From Legionella sp. PATHC035 (lineage in GTDB: Bacteria; Pseudomonadota; Gammaproteobacteria; Legionellales; Legionellaceae), in the NCBI RefSeq assembly GCF_026191115.1, contig NZ_JAPHOT010000001.1:1989501-2053500 (forward strand): a DNA stretch of 64,000 bases, given 5' to 3'. Positions 1 to 7,318 of the stretch are shown here, piece by piece (positions within the stretch are counted from its first letter, which is position 1; the number at the start of each line of letters is the position of its first letter). The position numbers were made by a program, and so were the translations under genes. The notes beneath the pieces were generated by a model that saw only the letters and a list, made by a program, of their open reading frames with translations, ran no database searches and was not told where the DNA came from.

Positions 1-1626
1 GCGTGTACCTGCCTGATGTCCGAAAACCCAGGGAATATCACAGAAAATAATCCCATCAAGGTCTTTATCTTTCAAGGGGTTAGCCTGGCCGCCATAGACG
101 CTGGCAGTTGCATAAACTGGAACATCTCCCGCAAAATAATAATTGAGTAACGGCATAATTTGACGTGCTTTTGACGGGTAGGCCAATAGAAATATCATAT
201 CAAAATCTTGTCTCCTACTAATAACAGGTTGAATTTTTTGCCCGAGTAACTCCCTTATTTTTTTCTCGCGTTGCTGACTGTTGCTGATTTGCAGAAAGTC
301 CTTCATTTTTTTATTCAAATCATCATTTGAACCATATGAAAAAGTATCAACAACACGACCACCACTCTTTTGCCATTGTTGTGAAAACGCTTTGGTCACC
401 TCTTTACCCCAATCATTTCCAGGTGCAATAATCAATGCCCGGCTATACCCCTTGTTTTTGGCTCTGATCGCGACCTGGACTGCCTCATTTACAGGTGAAA
501 GTCCAAATGAATAAGAATTTTCCTGGATGCTCGTATCCGCATCATTTAATAATAGGGTAGGAACAGGATGTTCTAATGCAGCTACTACTGCGACTTGTGA
601 TTTTGTTAACGGACCCACAACATAATCAGCGCCATCACTAATCGCATCTTTGTATAAAGCAGCAACATCTCCTTTACTGGTATCATAGGTTTTCACCTGC
701 ATGGAGGTGTTGCTGTTATTTTTTTGATAGGCGGCCATAAATCCATCGCGTACTGCAGTTCCTGGCCCCTGTAACGCACCGCTTAGGGGGAGTAATAGTG
801 CGACATGTTTGGGTGGGGTATGCATTTTACTGGCAATTGAATCCAATGGATTCGGTAAAATATGATTTGCCGGATGCGAGCTAAAATGAGATTGCCACTG
901 TTCTAAAGCAGTCATTAAAGACTTGGGATCATCACGATATTTACGCGAAATCAATGCAAGCTGCAGCCAGCCTTGTAAAACAGATTGATCGGATGCCTTG
1001 GCAGTCCAAGAATTTAAATCCACAGGGGACACATGAGTTAAAGTTAACCATAAGGTACGACGATTAGTGGCTTGGCTCTCTTCATCAGTTAACAACGATT
1101 CAAGTTTTATACGTTCATTAATCGATTCCAACAGGTTGTTTGTGCCACGGTAAGCTTGTGCCAATAGCTCATGAAATTGAATCTTTTGGTATGGTGCAAA
1201 GGCATCGCCTTCGGTAATACGGGTTAATTTACTTAATGCCATTTGCGGGCGATCCCGAATGAGATCAATTTGCGCCAGTAAAAGATTTTTTTCATTCATA
1301 GCGGCCGGTGTTAAGTCCGAAGTCTGTGCTAAAATGGCAGCACCTTGTCGCCATTGGCCTTCTGAAATCAAACGTCCTGCCGCACGGATTAATGATTGTT
1401 GCTTTTCACTGCCTTCTTGATTTTTGGCCTGTGTGAGGTAACTTGAGGTAGGTTTGGAATAAGGATTCGCTATTTTTTTGTTCTCCACTTTGGGAGTCGT
1501 TACTGGGATCGGCGTTGCCATTGGTGGGGGATTAACTGCGGTGGTGCACTCACAAAGAAAAAGGGTTGATGTCAGTAAAAAAAATGTGCGAATTTTTATT
1601 GTTTTAATAAACATATTCTTAGACAT
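1..1626 (-). CDS. lpoA: LpoA-like penicillin-binding protein activator, partial
   Basis: An open frame runs without a stop from ATG 1626 off the left edge of the window; in-frame triplets checked across it contain no stop. The N-terminus is a basic stretch followed by a hydrophobic segment ending TLFLCECTT, a lipoprotein-like signal with an imperfect lipobox. A second ATG lies at 1614. E. coli has the same divergent pair, yraM (lpoA) and yraL (rsmI). LpoA is an outer-membrane lipoprotein that stimulates PBP1A; its C-terminal half has a periplasmic-binding-protein fold. The family call rests mainly on this gene order, the lipoprotein start and the length, so it is less certain than the reading frame. 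The C-terminus is outside the window. Confidence 0.75.
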   Translation of the reverse strand, partial: MSKNMFIKTIKIRTFFLLTSTLFLCECTTAVNPPPMATPIPVTTPKVENKKIANPYSKPTSSYLTQAKNQEGSEKQQSLIRAAGRLISEGQWRQGAAILAQTSDLTPAAMNEKNLLLAQIDLIRDRPQMALSKLTRITEGDAFAPYQKIQFHELLAQAYRGTNNLLESINERIKLESLLTDEESQATNRRTLWLTLTHVSPVDLNSWTAKASDQSVLQGWLQLALISRKYRDDPKSLMTALEQWQSHFSSHPANHILPNPLDSIASKMHTPPKHVALLLPLSGALQGPGTAVRDGFMAAYQKNNSNTSMQVKTYDTSKGDVAALYKDAISDGADYVVGPLTKSQVAVVAALEHPVPTLLLNDADTSIQENSYSFGLSPVNEAVQVAIRAKNKGYSRALIIAPGNDWGKEVTKAFSQQWQKSGGRVVDTFSYGSNDDLNKKMKDFLQISNSQQREKKIRELLGQKIQPVISRRQDFDMIFLLAYPSKARQIMPLLNYYFAGDVPVYATASVYGGQANPLKDKDLDGIIFCDIPWVFGHQAGTR

Positions 1627-1656
1627 TGAATAAGCAATAACGCAAGAGGATAAACT

Positions 1657-2514
1657 ATGACTAACTCACTAGCAACAGGCAGAGGAACTCTCTATATCGT
1701 TGCAACTCCGATAGGAAACCGTGAGGACATTACGTTTAGAGCATTAGAGGTGCTTAAATCCGTTGATTTTATTTTAGCGGAGGACACGCGTCACTCCCTA
1801 CAATTACTCAGCTCTTTAGGAATAAAAAACAGTCTTGAGTCGCTGCATGCGCATAATGAAAATGACAAAAGCAAACACATTATTGATGAACTTTTACTAG
1901 GAAAGTCGGTCGCCTTAATCAGTGATGCCGGTACTCCATTAATTAGTGATCCCGGTTTTTTATTGGTTAAACTGGCAAGACAACATCACATTCAGGTTGT
2001 TCCTGTTCCTGGGGCTTGTGCATTAATTACCGCACTGTGTGCTGCTGGCATCCCTTGTGATTCTTTTCTTTTTTTAGGATTTCTCCCGGCAAAACAACAG
2101 GCACGGAGAACTAAATTAGCATCGTTGAAGACAGAACCCCATACGCTGATTTTTTATGAGTCAACCCATCGGATTCTTGAATGCATCGATGATTTGGGTG
2201 ACATTTTTGGTGAACCATGCGAGATGGTACTTGCCAAAGAATTAACCAAAACGTTTGAACGCTTTATTTCAGGAACTATCAAGGAAATCAAAAGCTGGCT
2301 TTTAGCCGAACCTGCGCATGTAAAAGGTGAATTTGTTGTGCTCATCCCTCCGCGCCCAGCTGTTGCTGAACCGGATAATCAGGAAAAACTCCTGGACGTG
2401 TTGCTCAGCGAATTGCCGCTGAAACAAGCCGTGGCCATAGCGTGTAAGTTGAGTAATGGCAGTAAAAACGAGTTGTATGAAAAAGCTTTGGCGATAAAAA
2501 ATAAATCCATGTAG
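1657..2514 (+). CDS. rsmI: 16S rRNA (cytidine-1402 2'-O) methyltransferase RsmI
   Basis: RsmI (YraL) uses S-adenosylmethionine to methylate the 2'-O of C1402 in the ribosomal P site. The 285-residue product matches the usual family length. Characteristic stretches are visible in order: TLYIVATPIGNREDITFRAL near residues 11-30, AEDTRHS, LISDAGTPLISDPG, and VVPVPGACALITAL, all typical of the tetrapyrrole-methylase fold. An AGAGGA ribosome-binding site lies about 6 bases before the ATG. It diverges from the lpoA-like gene with only about 30 bp between them, so the two promoters must overlap. A hairpin follows the stop. The identification is secure. Confidence 0.96.
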   Translation: MTNSLATGRGTLYIVATPIGNREDITFRALEVLKSVDFILAEDTRHSLQLLSSLGIKNSLESLHAHNENDKSKHIIDELLLGKSVALISDAGTPLISDPGFLLVKLARQHHIQVVPVPGACALITALCAAGIPCDSFLFLGFLPAKQQARRTKLASLKTEPHTLIFYESTHRILECIDDLGDIFGEPCEMVLAKELTKTFERFISGTIKEIKSWLLAEPAHVKGEFVVLIPPRPAVAEPDNQEKLLDVLLSELPLKQAVAIACKLSNGSKNELYEKALAIKNKSM

Positions 2515-2521
2515 ATTGCAA

Positions 2522-2555
2522 CCACATCATCCCTGTTCCACTTGGGATGATGTGG
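2522..2555. terminator. Perfect 12-bp hairpin between convergent genes
   Basis: The arms at 2522-2533 and 2544-2555 are perfectly complementary (CCACATCATCCC and its complement) with a 10-base loop. It sits between the ends of rsmI and the convergent 535-residue gene, so it could terminate both. No clear T tract follows on either strand, which lowers confidence that it works as an intrinsic terminator. Confidence 0.5.
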
Positions 2556-2587
2556 GGCCCTGCTGATAATCAGCCCACTTGGTAAAC

Positions 2588-4195
2588 TTAGTTAAAAGCA
2601 CAGCAGCTTATATCAACCTCATCCTCATACTCCCCTACCTCATCTGTTTTGATTGTACTTTCATCACTCGAACTATCGATAACAGGTCCATCCAAAGCTA
2701 ATGGCGCTTTCGTACTGTGATGCTGATCATAAGCATGGTAAAGTTCATAACCGAGATAGAGCGCCGTTAAAACGATAGCTGCAGGCCAGCATACCGCAAA
2801 AGTAGCAATTAACAGCGTAGGCATTACGGTATTTTTGATCATCGTAAAAATAAAATCATTGCGCGCCGCTTCGTATTCTTTAAGTGCTAATTGAAGCTCT
2901 GTTCCATTTTTAGCCTCATCCAAACGTAAACTTTTCTCCTTGAGTTTCGAATATGAATCAGAGGAAAGATACATAGCGACGGCAAGAGTACAAACAAAAA
3001 AGCAAGCAACAGCGATTCCTGGTCCTGTAAACATCAGCGAGACTGAAAATCCCGCCATCAATAAAGCAGCTGCAGCCGCATTAAAATAAAAAGTTGCTTG
3101 TTTTGTTTGCCAGTTAATTTCCAACTCTGAAAGTTCAAGTTCAAGTATTGCTTTATGCCGCTCTAAATCCATCCCTGGGTACTTTCCTGGATTTAAGGTG
3201 TACTCATCCAATTGGCTCTTGAGTTCACTCTTCTTGAGTGAGTACTCCCTTTGGGCCAAATTGTATTTGTGCAAAGTCATGAGCACGTCAAAGCCTAAAA
3301 AGACAGCTGTAATTATCCCGGCTGTAGGATCTGGGATGTTGGTAATATGGTTAAAATTAGTAATAAAGTTTACTGTGGCCCATACCAAGTCATTCGCAAA
3401 GTTACAATGACGTTTTTGCAATTCAAATTTAAACCGCTCAAGAGCTGTCGTTTTATCCTTTTTTTCTCCCTCTGTTGGAAACCAAGTGTGTTGCACTAAA
3501 TAACCAAAATCGATTGCAAAACGGATTAAAAACAAACCCACGCTCAAATAATTCAATACGCCATTAGGTGCTTTAATAAAGTCAATTATTTTATCAGCAT
3601 CCGTATGCGTCCCCAGAATTGCATCCAGCTTTTCAAGAATTTGCAGCTCTTTTGCCAGAGTAAAGCCCTTTGTGAGCGTTAAACGGCAAAAAACCCAATA
3701 CACACGGCACAGATTTAAATAAGCCACATAATCACGGATTTGTGATAAATGTGCTGGTGCCTTCCTTAAATTATCAAAACTATCACTAAAGCTCTTTCGC
3801 AAAGATTCGAGAAACGTCTTTTCCTTTTTAGCGTCTTCCTTAGTCTTTTTTAAGAGGCGGTCTAAGATGTTCTTTTTGATCTCTTTATATTTTTCGACTT
3901 TGCTGTGTTGTGAATATGCTTGATGAAAAGCTTCTAAAAGGGTGCAGCAATAGTAACAATACTTCCAAAATGCAATGTTCTTAAGGTCATCTTCATTGCG
4001 TTGCTTTTGCAGTACGTTGAATAATAGGTTGAATTCAGCTTCAAGAGATTTTTGATTGTCTAATATAAAGGAATAACTGGTCTTAGCAGCCCGTTTGCTA
4101 ATATCATCAAGGCTGTTTATCTCATTCCTATGAAGTTGCGTGAAAAACTGGATCTTATCGTTAGTAAACGCCTCATTTTGTTTTGAAAAAGCCAT
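2588..4195 (-). CDS. Membrane/coiled-coil protein of unknown function, effector candidate
   Basis: I do not recognise a family for this 535-residue protein. The first 200 residues are charged, helical and rich in K and E, consistent with coiled coil. A hydrophobic segment lies near residue 215, another near 295, and clear membrane-like helices lie near 375-420 and 455-485. The tail is acidic and serine-rich (SSSDESTIKTDEVGEYEDE) and the final residues are CCAFN, so the last four read CAFN, a CaaX-like end. An acidic tail plus possible prenylation motif is seen in some Legionella Dot/Icm effectors; here it is only a hypothesis. The gene stands alone, facing rsmI, with a 440-bp AT-rich region behind it. 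Confidence 0.7.
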   Translation of the reverse strand: MAFSKQNEAFTNDKIQFFTQLHRNEINSLDDISKRAAKTSYSFILDNQKSLEAEFNLLFNVLQKQRNEDDLKNIAFWKYCYYCCTLLEAFHQAYSQHSKVEKYKEIKKNILDRLLKKTKEDAKKEKTFLESLRKSFSDSFDNLRKAPAHLSQIRDYVAYLNLCRVYWVFCRLTLTKGFTLAKELQILEKLDAILGTHTDADKIIDFIKAPNGVLNYLSVGLFLIRFAIDFGYLVQHTWFPTEGEKKDKTTALERFKFELQKRHCNFANDLVWATVNFITNFNHITNIPDPTAGIITAVFLGFDVLMTLHKYNLAQREYSLKKSELKSQLDEYTLNPGKYPGMDLERHKAILELELSELEINWQTKQATFYFNAAAAALLMAGFSVSLMFTGPGIAVACFFVCTLAVAMYLSSDSYSKLKEKSLRLDEAKNGTELQLALKEYEAARNDFIFTMIKNTVMPTLLIATFAVCWPAAIVLTALYLGYELYHAYDQHHSTKAPLALDGPVIDSSSDESTIKTDEVGEYEDEVDISCCAFN

Positions 4196-4637
4196 CGCAA
4201 CCTCACAAAAAATATACAGGGAGTTTTATTTCTAGGATACGGTACCACTGGATTTTTCATTTGACAAGATCTTTTTGTTTCTTTTTTTATCACAATGTTT
4301 CAAAACAGTAAAAATGTTTCAGCAAAGTAAAGAAATGATGAGTAGTAATTCATAGAGACTTCTTTTTTGATGAAATAAATTAATCTTTTACAGTTCAAGA
4401 GAGGCGCTAACAACCACCATGAGCAATAATTAAGCGCTCACTCTTTGATAAGTATTATTCTTTCCCTATTTAAGGAGCCAATTGTTTATCATTTGTGGCC
4501 GATAAAATTAAATATAATTCTTTTTTGTTTATTGGGAGTAGCATGAAGTATTTTAATTTTAATTTGGCTAGCTTCTCATATTTAGATAATCTAGAGTTAT
4601 TCCTATCAAGAATAGCCACTAGAGAATATCACCCAAG
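4196..4637. other. AT-rich intergenic region
   Basis: This 440-bp stretch must hold the promoter of the leftward 535-residue gene and probably that of the rightward broken gene at 4638. I see poly-T/A runs but no convincing -35/-10 pair, no RNA gene and no coding frame worth calling. Confidence 0.4.
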
Positions 4638-5427
4638 ATGAGCAAGAAGTTCAATTTATTTTTTAGTTTATTTCTTTTCCCTTTTGTTGTTTATGCAGAC
4701 GAAGATCCTTGCAAGGGTGACAACATGCTTTTATCGATTATCAATAGACCTTCTTTCTCTGATAGTTCCTGTACCGTCCCTAAAAACACCTTGCTCATTG
4801 AGGGAGGATTTCAAAATCAAAAACTCATAGGCAGAGGAACACAAAGAAATGGTCCTGAGCTCAGTGCGCGAGTCGGCTTATCCAATAACTCTGAATTAGT
4901 GATTACACCCTCTAATTATATTCATCAAACAATAGTTCCATTTGCTGGGACAACCCCCCCTTTGGATGGGGATAAAGTATAGGTTTTATTACAACAAAAA
5001 TTGGATTATTTCCGGAGAGGGATTATTTTCACCTCCTAGTGGAAATGAAAACTTCGGCAGTCCCCATTCAGAAGCTACTCTTAATGGAATGATTTCTAAT
5101 AAACTGACCAATGAGCTTTCTTGGCAGCTTCAAATGGGTATCAGTACTTTCAGTGATCCTTTAATTCAAGGTGGACAGCAGTTTCAAAGTATCAATCCAA
5201 TTTTTTCAGTCAGTTATAGTTTAAAAAATATAAGCACCTATTTAGAGTTTGTCGGGCAATCAAAAACCAGTTCGCATGAATCATTAGGCGTCGCTGGTGG
5301 AGGAGGAATTATATTTCTCTTTAACACGAAAACCACACTGGATATGACATTTTATCAGCGCATAACAGGAAAATTTCAAGGGTTTAATAATCTTATCGGC
5401 GTAGGAGCAACTCACTTATTTGGCTAG
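4638..5427 (+). pseudogene. Exported outer-membrane-like protein interrupted by a frameshift at a C7 run
   Basis: Two overlapping frames look like halves of one gene. The first (4638-4982) starts with a signal peptide ending near VYADEDPC and stops just after a C7 run at 4954-4960. The second (open from 4942 to 5427) continues in the +1 frame with alternating hydrophobic and aromatic strands and ends in THLFG, like an outer-membrane beta-barrel. Dropping one C joins them into a product of about 262 residues reading TTPLWMGIKYRFYYN across the join. This could be a pseudogene, a phase-variable gene or a sequencing error. The function of the intact form is not recognised; it resembles transporter-like or MetA-pathway porin-like barrel proteins only in general character. 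Confidence 0.65.
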
Positions 5428-5646
5428 TATTCCTATCTTGCTGTTTGATTTTTTTATAGGGTGCATTGACCTTCTGTTATTTCGCCCCTATCCGGGGTAA
5501 TGAATTACTTTTTAATTTTGATGTCTTTATCTTTCTTTCATTGTTACCAAGCACCGTACCTGCCCTATTAAATGCAAAAAGTTGATAGGAGTTATCTTGG
5601 GAATACCCAAACCAAAAAAAGAGATAGGTATTTTTTCTCTTTCATT

Positions 5647-5949
5647 CTATTTGAAAATTTTGGCAAAAAGATAACCAATTCCGGCTGCGATAAGCACAGA
5701 GGCAAGCGGTTTTCTTTGGATAGAATGGGCAGTACATGCTATAGAATCTTCAAGGTATTTTTCCACCTTGTTTATTTCTTGCTTCCCAGATTGATACAAA
5801 TCGACAGCAGTATTACCGATTTGTGCTGCTAATTCATCTGCTTTAGGTTTGGTTTCATGATAAGCATTTCCGGCTTTTTCTTTAGCAGTTTTTAAAAGTT
5901 CACTCGCTTTTCTTTTAATTTCTTTGGCATTGTCATTGAAATCATTCAT
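5647..5949 (-). CDS. YqjD/ElaB-type (DUF883) membrane-anchored protein
   Basis: The product is 100 residues from ATG 5949, chosen because GGGAG lies about 9 bases upstream; a longer frame reaches 6006 but has no such site. It is a long amphipathic, K/E/A-rich helix followed by a C-terminal hydrophobic anchor, KPLASVLIAAGIGYLFAKIF, which is typical of the DUF883 family. In E. coli, YqjD, ElaB and YgaM are inner-membrane proteins of this type that bind ribosomes in stationary phase. The role in this organism is inferred only from that resemblance. Confidence 0.8.
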   Translation of the reverse strand: MNDFNDNAKEIKRKASELLKTAKEKAGNAYHETKPKADELAAQIGNTAVDLYQSGKQEINKVEKYLEDSIACTAHSIQRKPLASVLIAAGIGYLFAKIFK

Positions 5950-6081
5950 CACTAATCTCCCTTTAGCTATCCTGGACGAATTGCAATTTGCCATGCGTCT
6001 ATACATAAGCTTAATAATAGGTGACTATTTGTCAAATTTAAATATTCTCATGAACAAGGAATAATTTAGGAGGAGTGCCTC

Positions 6082-6183
6082 TTGCAAAGGTCCTTCAATG
6101 TTCGATTAGATGCACTTATTTTAGAGTCTAATTCAGCTAAACTCTCCTCTCTGATTCGAAACAGTTATGTTATAACGGATTAA
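6082..6183 (+). CDS. Possible 33-residue small protein
   Basis: A TTG codon lies 8 bases after a perfect Shine-Dalgarno AGGAGG (6068-6073) and opens a 33-codon frame ending at TAA 6181-6183. The predicted peptide has no signal, membrane segment or recognisable motif. The ribosome-binding site is the only evidence, so this is a weak call. Confidence 0.2.
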   Translation: MQRSFNVRLDALILESNSAKLSSLIRNSYVITD

Positions 6184-6390
6184 CTCCACTTTTTAAGTGG
6201 GGAAGCAAACTCATTAAAAAAACACAAAATTAACATAAAACTACGGTTTCACTTGATGGAGTTAAAATGGCCATTTTACTGATAGATGGCTCCTCTTACT
6301 GCCGCGCAATTACAAATAATTTTTAATAAAAAAACGATAATATAATCAGACAAGAAGGCATCAATTGAGCGAGCCTATTCCTTTCTTTTT

Positions 6391-6420
6391 TTCCAATAAA
6401 ACCTCGTTGTGTCCTATAAT
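6391..6420 (+). promoter_or_regulatory. Putative sigma-70 promoter of the Ku-LigD operon
   Basis: A consensus -10 box TATAAT is at 6415-6420. The best -35 candidate is TTCCAA at 6391-6396, with an 18-bp spacer and poor match. It is 57 bp upstream of the Ku start. Confidence 0.5.
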
Positions 6421-6422
6421 TA

Positions 6423-6438
6423 AACAATATTTATTGTT
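6423..6438. promoter_or_regulatory. Palindromic operator candidate at the Ku transcription start
   Basis: AACAATA-TT-TATTGTT is a perfect 7-bp inverted repeat with a 2-base centre. It begins 3 bp after the TATAAT box and so would cover the start of transcription, the usual place for a repressor operator. No regulator gene is adjacent. Confidence 0.4.
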
Positions 6439-6476
6439 CCTAAATGTACTTTTGAGAATCAATCAGGGAGTTAAGG

Positions 6477-7307
6477 ATGGTGCGTTCCATTTGGAAAGGT
6501 GATATTTCTTTTGGATTGGTTTCAATTCCAATTTCATTGGTCTCTACAGAAGAAAAAAATGAAATACACTTTCATCTATTAAATTCCAAAACAAAAAGCC
6601 GCGTACGTTATCAGCGAGTAGACGAAGAAACGGGCAAGGAAGTGCCCTGGAATGACATTGTAAAAGGTTATGAATACGATCAAGGTAATTACATTATCGT
6701 CAATGAAGAAGCGTTTGAAAAAGCGAGTCCTGAGCTCTTTAAAACCATTGATATCGAAGAATTTGTCGACATGAAAGATATTGATACTCTCTTTTTTACA
6801 AAACCCTATTATTTAATTCCTGAGGGAAAAAATAAAAAAGCCTATGTACTTCTCCGTGAGGCTTTAAAAAAAACCAACAAAGTAGGGGTGGCCAAAACTA
6901 TATTACGCACCAAAGAATATTTGAGTATCATTCTTCCACATGACCATACCCTCCTTTTATATCTTATTCATTTTAAAGACGAACTCCGTTCGGAAGAAGA
7001 GCTTAATGTTCCTAAAGAAAATATAAAAACGTACAAAATTTCGGATAAAGAAATAAAGATGGCAGTCGATTTAATTACTAATATGAGTACCACTTGGCAG
7101 CCAGAAAAATATCATAATGAGTATCGCGAAACGATGCAAAAATGGCTGGATGCACAAATTAAGGACATAACCCAAAAAGGTAAAAAAGTGTCTCACGCGG
7201 CTCGAAGCCATGATGCTGTAGTTGATTTTGTTTCACTCTTGAAAGAAAGCATGAAAAAGAAAAAATCGACCAAACCTTCTCCAAGTAGAAGGAGTGCTAC
7301 AAAATAA
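6477..7307 (+). CDS. ku: Ku protein, non-homologous end joining
   Basis: Bacterial Ku is a homodimeric ring that threads onto broken DNA ends and recruits LigD. The 276 residues begin MVRSIWKGDISFGLVSIPI, the standard Ku N-terminus, and contain RVRYQRVDEETGKEV and later the core strands around YYLIPEGKNKKAY. The Ku core fills about 1-250 and the C-terminus is a short lysine/serine tail, suited to DNA and LigD contact. The ATG overlaps a TAAGGATGG context with AAGGA close upstream. ligD starts 11 bp after its stop, so the two form an operon. Identification is secure. Confidence 0.97.
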   Translation: MVRSIWKGDISFGLVSIPISLVSTEEKNEIHFHLLNSKTKSRVRYQRVDEETGKEVPWNDIVKGYEYDQGNYIIVNEEAFEKASPELFKTIDIEEFVDMKDIDTLFFTKPYYLIPEGKNKKAYVLLREALKKTNKVGVAKTILRTKEYLSIILPHDHTLLLYLIHFKDELRSEEELNVPKENIKTYKISDKEIKMAVDLITNMSTTWQPEKYHNEYRETMQKWLDAQIKDITQKGKKVSHAARSHDAVVDFVSLLKESMKKKKSTKPSPSRRSATK

Positions 7308-7318
7308 GGAATCGTGTT

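Larger units (their letters stand above)
5950..6476. other. Intergenic region before the Ku operon
   Basis: About 530 bp without a confident gene. It contains a perfect AGGAGG at 6068-6073 followed by a short possible frame, an inverted repeat near 6190-6204, and the Ku promoter with a palindrome at its right end. These are listed separately. Confidence 0.5.

Noticed and set aside
5572..5832. 86-codon frame on the plus strand
   Set aside because: It is antisense to the DUF883-type gene, which has a good ribosome-binding site and family match.
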